The notes under the pieces: generated by a model
Seen by the model: the letters and a program-made list of their open reading frames with translations, nothing else
Told to the model about the DNA's origin: nothing
Databases searched by the model: none
Made by a program: the position numbers and the translations under genes
Source of the DNA: Halomonas sp. LR3S48
Lineage (GTDB): Bacteria; Pseudomonadota; Gammaproteobacteria; Pseudomonadales; Halomonadaceae
NCBI RefSeq assembly: GCF_025725665.1
Contig: NZ_CP107009.1
Span: forward strand, 62,001-126,000
Length of the DNA stretch: 64,000 bases
Direction of reading: 5' to 3'
Part shown: piece after piece, positions 18,016 to 26,107 of the stretch
Layout of the letters: each line of letters opens with the position of its first letter
Position numbering within the stretch: the stretch's first letter is position 1

Positions 18016-18153
18016 GGAAACACTGATTTACTGCTGCGCTCGATATCCTGGCCGCCGGCGGTGCTCGCAATCCTCATTGAGCACCCAGTCAACTCCGGTT
18101 GCTCCGCTCCGGCGGCCAGCCTCTCATCGCTCGCGACGTAAATCAGCACTCCC
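18014..18153. repeat. foldback (MITE-like) element or large terminator
   Basis: This 140-bp element has imperfect terminal inverted repeats. Its left end, AGGGAAACACTGATTTAC, pairs with a right end that reads AGGGAGTGCTGATTTACG on the other strand. Inside are a perfect 11-bp pair, CTGGCCGCCGG / CCGGCGGCCAG, and a further 7-bp pair, GGTGCTC / GAGCACC. The whole unit can fold into one long interrupted stem. It begins at the aldehyde dehydrogenase stop codon and probably acts as a terminator or attenuator there. No second copy was seen in the window. Confidence 0.6.
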
Positions 18154-18202
18154 TCCGCTCTTAAGTTTTTGTTTTTGAAACGCTGACCCAAAGGAAATCA
18201 CC

Positions 18203-19516
18203 ATGCATAACAACAAGAGCTTCCGACGTTTGCCGACGATGCTGGGCGGTTTGCTGCTGGCCGCCACCCTGCCTGCTTATGGCTACGAGATGGCCGATCT
18301 CGGCCACTCCACGGTGGACATCGACATCCAGGCGCTGCTGGGCGCTTTCCATAGCGATCGGGGCTATGCCAACGGGGCGGCCGAGGCGCGCCGCTACCGC
18401 TGGCAGGAGGGTGTGCTGACCCTGGGCGCCGAACTCAACCCCAAGGAGGGCGGCCTCTATGGCCGGGTCAGCACCGTGGGCACCGCCACCTGGGGGGATG
18501 GCGATGCCGCCGGCTTCACTTCCGGCAACGAGCGCGAGCTGGAGCTGGAGGACGCCTTCCTTGGCTACCGCAGCGAGTCGCTGGGCGATCCGGGCTCGCC
18601 CTGGCGCCTGGATGTGTCCGCCGGGCGCCAGCCGATCATCCTGGGTGACGGCTTCCTGGTGGCAGGCGATGCCACCAGCCTGGGGGACGCCCTGGGTGAC
18701 GAGCTGGACCGCGGCGGTGCCTACTATCTGGCCGGGCGACAGGCCTTTGACCGCACCGCCATGGTGACGTTGGGTCGCGAGGGCTGGCAGGGCCAACTGG
18801 CCTGGTTCGAATCGGACAACCCGGCCCAGGCCAGTACCGAGATGGCCGCGCTGACCCTGTCTCACGATCACGGCAGCGGCCTGGTGGAGGCCACCTACCT
18901 GCGTGGCCTGGGCGTCGACGAGGCCCAGGCCGACGAGTTCCTGACCCAGCGCGATGGCATGGACGTCTATGGGCTGCGCGTCGAGCAGCGCCTGCTGGAC
19001 GAGGCGTTGAGCCTGCGCGGCGAGCTCGCCCACCAGCGCAAGGACACCCGTGAGAATGCCTGGGCCGTTGAGCCGGCATGGACCTTCAGCGAACTGCCCG
19101 GCCAGCCTACCCTGTCGCTGCGCTACAGCCGCTTCTCCGAGGGCTGGGATCCGCTCTTCTTCGGCGCCACTCGTGGTTATGGCACCTGGTTCCAGGGCGA
19201 GGTGGCGGCCAACTACGCCGGCCCCTTCAATAGTAATGCCGAGGTCTGGCGGCTGGGCCTGGAGGGCTCGGTCAACGAGAGCCTGAACCTGGGGCTGCTG
19301 GCCTATGACTTCTCCAGCCGCGATACTGTCGACCAGCCCGACATGGGCGGCCGGGAGTACAACCTCTATCTCGAGTGGTTGCCCACCGACTGGCTCTATG
19401 TCTCGCCGCTGCTGGGCTGGTACGCCCCCGACAGAAGCGCGGAGCAGGGCGGCACCCAGCTTGGCGATGACGATACGTCCTTCTATGCCCAGCTGCTGGT
19501 GGGGGTTTTCTTCTGA
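18203..19516 (+). CDS. outer-membrane beta-barrel protein linked to the amine dehydrogenase cluster
   Basis: This 437-residue protein has a signal peptide (MHNNKSFRRLPTMLGGLLLA, cleavage near PAYG-YE). Amphipathic strands then alternate with Asp/Gly-rich turns and the chain ends LLVGVFF, the terminal phenylalanine expected of BamA-folded barrels. Its style recalls the alginate-export/porin-like family. The stop codon overlaps the qhpG start as TGATG, so it is probably co-translated with that flavin enzyme. It may admit amines or related substrates, though that is inference from context. It is not one of the standard qhp genes I know. Confidence 0.75.
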   Translation: MHNNKSFRRLPTMLGGLLLAATLPAYGYEMADLGHSTVDIDIQALLGAFHSDRGYANGAAEARRYRWQEGVLTLGAELNPKEGGLYGRVSTVGTATWGDGDAAGFTSGNERELELEDAFLGYRSESLGDPGSPWRLDVSAGRQPIILGDGFLVAGDATSLGDALGDELDRGGAYYLAGRQAFDRTAMVTLGREGWQGQLAWFESDNPAQASTEMAALTLSHDHGSGLVEATYLRGLGVDEAQADEFLTQRDGMDVYGLRVEQRLLDEALSLRGELAHQRKDTRENAWAVEPAWTFSELPGQPTLSLRYSRFSEGWDPLFFGATRGYGTWFQGEVAANYAGPFNSNAEVWRLGLEGSVNESLNLGLLAYDFSSRDTVDQPDMGGREYNLYLEWLPTDWLYVSPLLGWYAPDRSAEQGGTQLGDDDTSFYAQLLVGVFF

Positions 19517-20865
19517 TGAACCATGACGCGGCCAGCGAGGTGCTGATCGCCGGAGGCGGCCCTGCCGGGGCCGCCTTGGCGATGTTGCTGCATCGCGCCG
19601 GCCGGCGGGTCACCCTGGTGAGCCGCTGCCGCGATTATCGTGCCATCGAAGGTATCTCACGCCGAAGCCTTCAGGCCCTGCAGGGCCTGGGGTTGGCTCG
19701 GGCCGCCGCCCATGCAGTGGGGCCCTTGCCACGCCGGGTTACCTGGGCGGGCGAAGCGCGGGCGCCCAATGCCGAGTGGCTGCTGCCCCGGCCCGATTTC
19801 GACGCAGCCCTGCTGGAGGACCTGCGCGCAGCCGGCATCACCGTGATCGAGGGGCGTATAAGCGGACTCGCCAGCAGTGGCGAGAAAGTGCGGCTGACCC
19901 TGGCGGACGGCCGGGTGCTGACGGCCCACTGGGGCGTGGAGGCGCGAGGCAGGGCGGCGGCGCGGCACCATTTTCGCGATACCGCTCCTTGGTCGGTACC
20001 GGCCTGGATCCTGCGCGGCGAGGCCGCGGACGACGCGCCGGCCAGCGCCGCCTTGTCGCTGCCCGATGGCGGCTGGGCCTGGTGGTCACGCCTTTCCGGC
20101 CAGCAGTACCTGCAGCTGGCGTTACCGGAACCGACCCTGACGCTGGCTCGCCGCGATCCGGCCGTCTGGCTGGCGGCCCAGCCGGCCTTGGCGGAACTCT
20201 GGGGCGAGAGCCCCATCCAGCATCACTATCAGCGCCCCAGCATGCTGGGGCGCACCCGCGTGCGGGAGGGTCGAGTGTGGCGGCTAGGGGACGCTGCCAT
20301 GGCCATCGATCCCCTCTCCGGCCAGGGCATCTACAATGCGCTCTCCTCTGCCCATGGCCTGGCGCCGGTTCTCAATAGCCTGGTTGAAGGAGCCAGCCTC
20401 GCCCCTCTGGAGCGTTTCCACCAGCGGCGTCAGGATGCCCAGTACTGGCGCTTCGCGCGGGCCGGGCGGGACTTCTATCGCCAGGCCATGGCCGCCGACC
20501 CCGCCCCTTACTGGGCGGCGCGTTGCCACTGGCCCGATCTTCGGCCGCTGCACGTGCCGGAGCCTTGGGCACACGTTCGGGTCGGCCGCGGACTGGCTGT
20601 CGTCGGCACCCGCCTGGCCGAGCGTGAACTTGTCTTTACCCCGGATCAGCCCTTGGGGATCCAGGCGGTGGCAGGAGTGGCCCTGGCGCCCCTGGTCGGG
20701 GCCATGCAGGCCGAGGATAGTGCCCGGGTAGCTGCGCTACTGGCCGAGGCGGGTTCTGCGGCCCCTGCGGTGAGCCGTTGGTGGTCGGATCACCTTGATT
20801 GGCCGGCGTTGCCGGCTGTAACCCCTGCCACTGCCGTTTCGCCGGCCGACTCCGCCAGCCAATAG
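19516..20865 (+). CDS. qhpG: FAD monooxygenase for CTQ maturation (QhpG-like)
   Basis: This 449-residue flavoprotein has the FAD-binding GGGPAGAALAMLLHRAGRRV near residues 12-31 and the second FAD motif GDAAMAIDPLSGQG near 260. In Paracoccus, QhpG hydroxylates the tryptophan of the amine dehydrogenase gamma subunit on the way to cysteine tryptophylquinone, and it lies in the qhp cluster as here. The start overlaps the preceding barrel gene's stop by one base (TGATG). Its 3' end overlaps the convergent qhpE gene by 76 bp. Assignment rests on FAD motifs plus neighbourhood. Confidence 0.82.
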   Translation: MNHDAASEVLIAGGGPAGAALAMLLHRAGRRVTLVSRCRDYRAIEGISRRSLQALQGLGLARAAAHAVGPLPRRVTWAGEARAPNAEWLLPRPDFDAALLEDLRAAGITVIEGRISGLASSGEKVRLTLADGRVLTAHWGVEARGRAAARHHFRDTAPWSVPAWILRGEAADDAPASAALSLPDGGWAWWSRLSGQQYLQLALPEPTLTLARRDPAVWLAAQPALAELWGESPIQHHYQRPSMLGRTRVREGRVWRLGDAAMAIDPLSGQGIYNALSSAHGLAPVLNSLVEGASLAPLERFHQRRQDAQYWRFARAGRDFYRQAMAADPAPYWAARCHWPDLRPLHVPEPWAHVRVGRGLAVVGTRLAERELVFTPDQPLGIQAVAGVALAPLVGAMQAEDSARVAALLAEAGSAAPAVSRWWSDHLDWPALPAVTPATAVSPADSASQ

Positions 20866-21452
20866 CCCAAGGCGTGGGCCGCGGCGAAGCTGGCACCGCC
20901 CAGGGGCGGCGGTGTTCCCGGTGGTGATGGACCCATCATCCAGGGCTGCCAGGCCGTTTCCCGAGCTCCCCAGACGCAGGCGTACCAGCGCTCGTCAGGG
21001 CCTGGCCGGGGTGGTCCCGGGGGCAGGCCCGCGGCACCGCTGATTGCCAACACCCCGGGCCAGGCCGCCGGATAGACCGGCGCCCCGAAGCGCGGGCTCG
21101 CGGCAACGATACGGGTGCCGGCGGTCTGCAGCCGTTCCACCGCCGCCTGCAGCCGCTCGTCGGCACGTGGCAGGCCCAGGCTGCACAGCAGCCAGGCCGG
21201 GGGTGCCTCGGCCTGCCACTCGAAGGCTGCTGCCAGGGCACTCGCGTCGGCGGTAAGGCGTTCTTCGAAGAGCTTGTAGAGGGCAATCTCCAGCCGTGGG
21301 AGGGGCAGATAATGGCCCAGGGTAGCGAAGATGGTACGACCATGACCCAGGCCATCCTCGGGACCGCCGCCGCGGAGAGAGTGGAAGCGTGCCAGGGCGG
21401 TGCCTGTCGGCACGCCGCTATCGATTACGCCCAAGGTCGGCGTCAGGAGCAT
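20790..21452 (-). CDS. qhpE: subtilisin-like maturation protease (QhpE-like)
   Basis: This 220-residue serine protease has the subtilisin triad: Asp11 in GVIDSG, His37 in GLGHGR, and Ser in GGASFAAAHALG near residue 192. It is smaller than secreted subtilisins and has no signal peptide, which fits QhpE. In Paracoccus that enzyme removes the leader of the gamma subunit in the cytoplasm after crosslink formation. Its start overlaps the end of qhpF by 10 bp, and its last 76 bp run antisense to the end of qhpG. The catalytic assignment is by motif, the role by family and context. Confidence 0.85.
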   Translation of the reverse strand: MLLTPTLGVIDSGVPTGTALARFHSLRGGGPEDGLGHGRTIFATLGHYLPLPRLEIALYKLFEERLTADASALAAAFEWQAEAPPAWLLCSLGLPRADERLQAAVERLQTAGTRIVAASPRFGAPVYPAAWPGVLAISGAAGLPPGPPRPGPDERWYACVWGARETAWQPWMMGPSPPGTPPPLGGASFAAAHALGYWLAESAGETAVAGVTAGNAGQSR

Positions 21453-23134
21453 GCTGCCGCCTCCATGACGATCAGCCGTCCTCCTCGGAGATGATAACGG
21501 GCATCCAGGTTACTGAAGTGTCCCCCCTGGTGGCTGATGATAAGCCGGGTGGTATCGCCCAGCACCTCGTCGAGCAGGGCGTCGAAGGCGCGGGCGGCCT
21601 CGGGATCCAGGGCCGCGGTGGGCTCGTCCAGCAGCACCAGGCGCGGCCGCTTGAGCAGTGCCCGGGCCAGGGCCAGTCTCGCCCGTTGGCCACCGGAGAC
21701 CTTGCCGCCGAGGTCGCCCAGCTCGCTGTCCAGCTCCTCCGGCAGGGTGGCCAGCCAGTCGGCCAGGCCTACCCGCGCCAGCACCTCGCGCAGTTCGCCG
21801 TCGCTGGCCTCGGGGGCCAGGGCGCGCAGGGTTTCCGCCAGACTGCCGCGCAGCAGGCTGGGGTGCTGTTCCACCCAGGCAACCTGCTTCAACCAGTGGC
21901 GGCGGGAGAGCGCGGGGAGCGGTACGCCATCCACGTGGATCTCGCCCGCCTCGGGTGTTTCCAAGCCCAACAGCAGACGGATAAGGCTGCTCTTGCCGGC
22001 TCCCGAGGGGCCGTCGATGAGCACCTTGCGGCCCGGCGGAAGCGTGAGGTCGACACCGTCCAGCAGCCAGTCGGCCTGTCCCGAATGGCGGAAACGTACC
22101 CCTTCCAGACGAAGCGCCCCGGGCCCCGATGGCAGCGCGCCCCGGTAGGGATCGCTCATGGTGGGTTCGGCGAAGAGTTCGGCGAGACGAGACGCGCTGA
22201 CCCGGGCTCGCTGCCAGCCCCCGTAGAGCCCGAGCAGGCCGCCGATGGGCGCCATTACCATGCCGAGATAGGCCAGCAGGGCCACCAGTTCGCCGAGCTG
22301 CAAGCGCCCTTGGATTACCAGATAGCCACCGCCCAGCAGCACCCCGGCCCGGGCCAGAGCGAGGATCAGCTGAGGGCCCATATCGCTGAGAAAGCCCACC
22401 CAGCGGACTGCCAGCAGGCGCCTCAGTTGATCGTGGCCGAGTCCCTGGAGGCGATTGAGCCGCGCCGCCTCCAGGGCCTGGCCTTGGAACCAGGGGCCAT
22501 GCGCGAGGGTGTCCTGCCAGAAGCCGGAGATATCGCCGCTCTGTTCCCGCAGCGCCTGCTGGCGCTGGGTCAACGTCGGGCGCCAGGCGCGCAGCCAGAG
22601 CCACTGGATGGGCACCAATACCGCTACCAGGAGCATCAAGGTGGGGCTGAACAGTCCGATCATGGCGAGTGCCCCGACCAGCCCCAGCAGATTGCTGAGC
22701 CCGCTGAGCAGCCCGTCCAGGGCGAAGCCCTGAAGGATCGACAGGTCGCCATCGAGCCGGCTCATCAGGTCGCCCCGGCCTCGGGCCTGCCAGCGGGCCG
22801 GGGCCAGGCGCAGCAGATGGCGCAGCAGGGAGCGGCGCAGCGACAGCAGGAGCCGGGCGGAGAGCGCCACATGCTGAAGGCGCGTCAGCCCCTGCAAGCC
22901 CAGGGCGGAGAGCCCCACCGCTACCAGGGCGCCGACATAGGCAGCCACCGTGGTGAAGTCGCCCTGCATCAGGCCGTGATCGATCAGTCGCTGGGTGAGC
23001 AGCGGGGGCAATAGCGCGAGCAGGGTCGCCACCAGGCTCAGCGCCAACAGCCGCACGAGTGCCGGACGCCGCGCCCTGAGCGGGCGGTAGAGCCAGCTCC
23101 AGGGCAGCGACCGGGACGTCTCAGGCTCGCTCAT
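21443..23134 (-). CDS. qhpF: ABC exporter for the gamma subunit (QhpF-like)
   Basis: This 563-residue half-transporter has six transmembrane helices in the first ~310 residues and a C-terminal ATPase with GPSGAGKSS, the signature KVSGGQRARLALARALL and LVLLDEPTAALD. QhpF is thought to carry the crosslinked, trimmed gamma subunit to the periplasm without a Sec signal. The ATG at 23134 is preferred because GAGGAG lies eight bases before it. It overlaps qhpE downstream and is 74 bp from qhpB upstream. Alone it would be called a generic ABC exporter; the neighbours decide the name. Confidence 0.86.
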   Translation of the reverse strand: MSEPETSRSLPWSWLYRPLRARRPALVRLLALSLVATLLALLPPLLTQRLIDHGLMQGDFTTVAAYVGALVAVGLSALGLQGLTRLQHVALSARLLLSLRRSLLRHLLRLAPARWQARGRGDLMSRLDGDLSILQGFALDGLLSGLSNLLGLVGALAMIGLFSPTLMLLVAVLVPIQWLWLRAWRPTLTQRQQALREQSGDISGFWQDTLAHGPWFQGQALEAARLNRLQGLGHDQLRRLLAVRWVGFLSDMGPQLILALARAGVLLGGGYLVIQGRLQLGELVALLAYLGMVMAPIGGLLGLYGGWQRARVSASRLAELFAEPTMSDPYRGALPSGPGALRLEGVRFRHSGQADWLLDGVDLTLPPGRKVLIDGPSGAGKSSLIRLLLGLETPEAGEIHVDGVPLPALSRRHWLKQVAWVEQHPSLLRGSLAETLRALAPEASDGELREVLARVGLADWLATLPEELDSELGDLGGKVSGGQRARLALARALLKRPRLVLLDEPTAALDPEAARAFDALLDEVLGDTTRLIISHQGGHFSNLDARYHLRGGRLIVMEAAACS

Positions 23135-23208
23135 CGGCACATCTCCTCAGCGAAAGTGGCCGGCGACTCTCGGGGAGCCCCGGCCAAAGAGCACTACGCC
23201 GCGGCAAT

Positions 23209-24309
23209 CTAGAAGCGTGCCACCTTCAGCGTTGCCGTGCTCATGTCACCGGGCAGGCGGATGCGTCCCAGGTCGTTGAAGTCGTCATCGTAGATGGCGA
23301 TATCGCTGGAGGCACCGCCCACATAGATGCGCGAGCCGTCGTAGGAGGTATTGATGACATAGTAGGTGTGGTCGAGGTCGATCACCCGGACGATCTCCCG
23401 CGTTCTGGCATCCAGCTTGCTGAGCTGGGTGTAGACGCCGTAGAAGACGTCGCGCTCCCGGGGATCCGAGACCATGGAGAAGATGATGAACTCGAAGGGA
23501 GCGATCTCCTTGTTCTCGGTCTCGCCGCTGGTCAGGTCGATCCGGCTGATGCCCCAGTGCCAGGCCTCGTTCTCCTCGCCGGGATTCTCCGCCACCGTGT
23601 AGGGACGCACGAGCTCGTCCGTGACCTCGCCGATGGACCACATCGCCAGGGAGTCGGGAGGACTGAAGTCGGGGCGATCCCAGTTGCGGTTGGCGATGGC
23701 GATCTCGGTGTCGCCGTTCTGCGGGTCGACCCGGTAGATGTCGGCTCCGGCAAGGTAGAGGTAGCCATCTGCGGCGGCGCCCATGGTGGTGACCTGGCGC
23801 GGAGCGGGGAAGGTAGCCAGGGGCTTGGCGTCGAGGCCCGCCGAGGTGTCATAGACCGCCAGCTGCGGTTCCAGTACCTCGTAGCGATCGCGGTGGAGAC
23901 GTACCCGATCCTGCACCGTGTAGAGGCGGCTACCGTCTGGGCTCACTGCCAGTGAGGCGAGCACCTTGGCGCGCACGTCGCCCTCGGACTGACGGGCGCG
24001 GAACACCTCCTCGCAGCTGGTGAGATCGATGCCCACCACGTCCTCCCAGCGGTTGTGCAGCACATAGGCGATGCGCTCGTCCGGCGAGAGCTGCAGGGTG
24101 CCGGAGCCGAAGTCGCCCTCCACATCGCAGCTGCGCACCACCTCCCGGGCCTCGGGGTCGATCACGTAGAGCTGGTTGGGGTGAGCCATGGTCACCAGGT
24201 ACTCGCGCGCCTCGCCGGTACCGGTCTCAGTGGCAAGAAGCGGTTGGGCCGAGAGAGCCAGCAGGACCGCCAGGGCCAGGTTGAGTCGTTTCGTCACGGA
24301 GCTTTTCAT
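23209..24309 (-). CDS. qhpB: quinohemoprotein amine dehydrogenase, beta subunit
   Basis: This 366-residue periplasmic protein has a Sec signal ([20 protein letters not shown], cleavage near LLA-TE). It contains repeated beta-propeller blades such as YLVTMAHPNQLYVIDPEARE and GSRLYTVQDR, in line with the seven-bladed propeller known for the beta subunit. It forms part of the active site around the CTQ cofactor of the gamma subunit. The ATG at 24309 overlaps the qhpC stop as TGATG, so the two are translationally coupled. Order A-D-C-B agrees with the known operon. Confidence 0.9.
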   Translation of the reverse strand: MKSSVTKRLNLALAVLLALSAQPLLATETGTGEAREYLVTMAHPNQLYVIDPEAREVVRSCDVEGDFGSGTLQLSPDERIAYVLHNRWEDVVGIDLTSCEEVFRARQSEGDVRAKVLASLAVSPDGSRLYTVQDRVRLHRDRYEVLEPQLAVYDTSAGLDAKPLATFPAPRQVTTMGAAADGYLYLAGADIYRVDPQNGDTEIAIANRNWDRPDFSPPDSLAMWSIGEVTDELVRPYTVAENPGEENEAWHWGISRIDLTSGETENKEIAPFEFIIFSMVSDPRERDVFYGVYTQLSKLDARTREIVRVIDLDHTYYVINTSYDGSRIYVGGASSDIAIYDDDFNDLGRIRLPGDMSTATLKVARF

Positions 24310-24662
24310 CACTTCTCGCCTCCCGGGTAGACGCTGTCGAGCTTGCGCCAGTCATCCTCGGCACGGTCGGCCCCGTCCCCCCAGCGGGGGTAGGTGTTCA
24401 TGGTGTCCGGCACCTGGGCGGGCCACCAGCAGGGGTCGGCGCAGCCGTAGAGGTCTGCCTCCATGGGCTGGCACAGCGAGGCCACGCCGCCGAAGGGGTC
24501 CACCTCCCAGCCCGGGTCGAAGCTGGAGGTACAGCCGGCAATGGTCTGCATGGCCTGGACCTCTTCCAGGGCCTCCGGGGTCGCGGCCCGCTCCATCTCG
24601 CGGGCCTTGCGGTTGAGGGGCGCCAGCCCCAGCTCGGTCAAGCTCTTCTTGTTATGAGTCAT
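24309..24662 (-). CDS. qhpC: quinohemoprotein amine dehydrogenase, CTQ-bearing gamma subunit
   Basis: This 117-residue protein consists of a leader of roughly 30-37 residues, removed by QhpE, and a compact catalytic chain. It has four cysteines (44, 64, 74, 78). From recalled Paracoccus numbering the crosslinks map by a constant offset of 37: Cys44-Glu53, Cys64-Asp70, Cys78-Asp86 as thioethers, and Cys74-Trp80 as the cysteine tryptophylquinone. All eight residues are present, so the protein should be mature-competent. The start overlaps the qhpD stop (ATGA) and the stop overlaps the qhpB start. It has no Sec signal, consistent with export through QhpF. Confidence 0.93.
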   Translation of the reverse strand: MTHNKKSLTELGLAPLNRKAREMERAATPEALEEVQAMQTIAGCTSSFDPGWEVDPFGGVASLCQPMEADLYGCADPCWWPAQVPDTMNTYPRWGDGADRAEDDWRKLDSVYPGGEK

Positions 24663-26086
24663 GCGCTCTGCCTCCCGGCCAGGGGGCCGTCGAGAAAATC
24701 GGGGTTGTGACGCAGGATGCGGGCATAGGCCTGGATGCCGAAGTCGACCCAGTCGCGCATCAGATCGCAGTAGTGGTAGGTGGGGGTCATGACATCGCCG
24801 TAGCGGGCGTAGCTCTCGTGGTAGCAGCCCCCGGAGCAGAGGTTGCGGATGCGGCAGTTGCTGCAGCCGCGCTCGGAGCGGTCGCTCCTGGCCTCGATGA
24901 ACTGCTTGAGGCCGGCGTGGTCGAGCCCCTCGCTAACACTGCCGAAGGTGGGCATCTCGGAGCCGGTAAAGCGATGACAGAGATGCACGTCGCCGGCATG
25001 GTCGACCGACACCAGCCCCAGCCCGGCGCCGCAGGGCACCGCCTTGCTGCGCCCCTCCCAAAGATCGGTGAGCAGCTGGTTGAAGTTGCCAAAGCCGATG
25101 TCGCGGCCCTGGATGGCAGCCTCGACTGCACGCTCGCCGAGCTCGACCATGCCGTCGAAGACCTGCTTGAGCTCCTCTGCGGTGAGGTTGTAGGCGGCCA
25201 TGTCGCCGGAGGTGACCGGGGCGAAGCCCGCCTCGGCGAAGCCCAGCTCGTTGACCAGATGGTCGTGGATACCGACCACGTCGGTGATGCCACGGGTCAG
25301 GGTGACCCGGGCGCCCACCGGCCGCGAGCGGTAACTGGCCAGCAGCGGCGCGATACGCTTGGCCACCAGGTCGTAGGTGCCCTGGCCGTTGACGGCGATG
25401 CGGTTCTTGTCGTGGATCGCCTTGGGGCCGTCCATGCTCACCGTCAGGCCGAAGCGGTGGGCGTCGAAGAAGGCGATCTTCTCCTCGCTGAGCAGGGTGG
25501 CGTTGGTGGTCAGGGTGAAGTCCACCGCCTTGCCGAGCCCGTGGATGCGCGCCTCGGCCCAGTCGACCACTTGACGGATCAGCGGCATGTTGCTGAGCGG
25601 TTCGCCACCGAAGAACACGATGTTGTAGCGGTCCCGCTGCGGAGCCTCGCGCAGCATCATCTCGATGGAGGCCTGGGCGGTGGCCAAGGCCATCTTCTTG
25701 CCGTCTCGAGGATTGTCCAGGTCTTCCTTGTAGCAGTAGCTGCAGCTCAGGTTGCAGCCCGTGTTGACGTTGAGCACCACGGTGGAGAGCGGGAACTGCT
25801 CCACCTTGACGCTGGGATTGTAGGCCTGGACGGAGCCGTCGGTGATCAGCTTCAGCGCCTTGAGCTGTTCCAGGCGCGCCTGGATATCGTCGTCGCTGGC
25901 GCGGCGGGTCAGGTTTTCCGGCAGTTCCCCACTGTCGAGCCCCTCGCCACGCCCGGCCAGGGCCAGCAGCTCCTCGCTCAGAGCATCGGGGGCGAACAGG
26001 CTGGTGGTAGGGATGTGAAACCACAGCGGCTGGCCTTCCACTTCCACCCGATGCAGGTTCTGGGGGATCGCTTGCAAGATTCCCAT
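24659..26086 (-). CDS. qhpD: radical SAM/SPASM thioether-forming maturase
   Basis: This 475-residue radical SAM enzyme has the cluster motif CNLSCSYC (Cys111, 115, 118). A C-terminal SPASM domain includes [19 protein letters not shown] and a late cysteine in YHYCDLM. QhpD forms the three intramolecular Cys-to-Asp/Glu thioether bonds in the gamma subunit. It lies directly upstream of the gamma gene with a 4-bp overlap, so enzyme and substrate are made together. The closest alternatives would be other peptide-modifying SPASM enzymes, but the neighbours make QhpD secure. Confidence 0.93.
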   Translation of the reverse strand: MGILQAIPQNLHRVEVEGQPLWFHIPTTSLFAPDALSEELLALAGRGEGLDSGELPENLTRRASDDDIQARLEQLKALKLITDGSVQAYNPSVKVEQFPLSTVVLNVNTGCNLSCSYCYKEDLDNPRDGKKMALATAQASIEMMLREAPQRDRYNIVFFGGEPLSNMPLIRQVVDWAEARIHGLGKAVDFTLTTNATLLSEEKIAFFDAHRFGLTVSMDGPKAIHDKNRIAVNGQGTYDLVAKRIAPLLASYRSRPVGARVTLTRGITDVVGIHDHLVNELGFAEAGFAPVTSGDMAAYNLTAEELKQVFDGMVELGERAVEAAIQGRDIGFGNFNQLLTDLWEGRSKAVPCGAGLGLVSVDHAGDVHLCHRFTGSEMPTFGSVSEGLDHAGLKQFIEARSDRSERGCSNCRIRNLCSGGCYHESYARYGDVMTPTYHYCDLMRDWVDFGIQAYARILRHNPDFLDGPLAGRQSA

Positions 26087-26107
26087 GATGATCTCCTGGT
26101 TCTGGTG

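Noticed and set aside
21389..23014. A 541-codon plus-strand frame opposite qhpF
   Set aside because: Gln/Ala/Gly-rich translation without domains, fully antisense to an ABC transporter with all its motifs.
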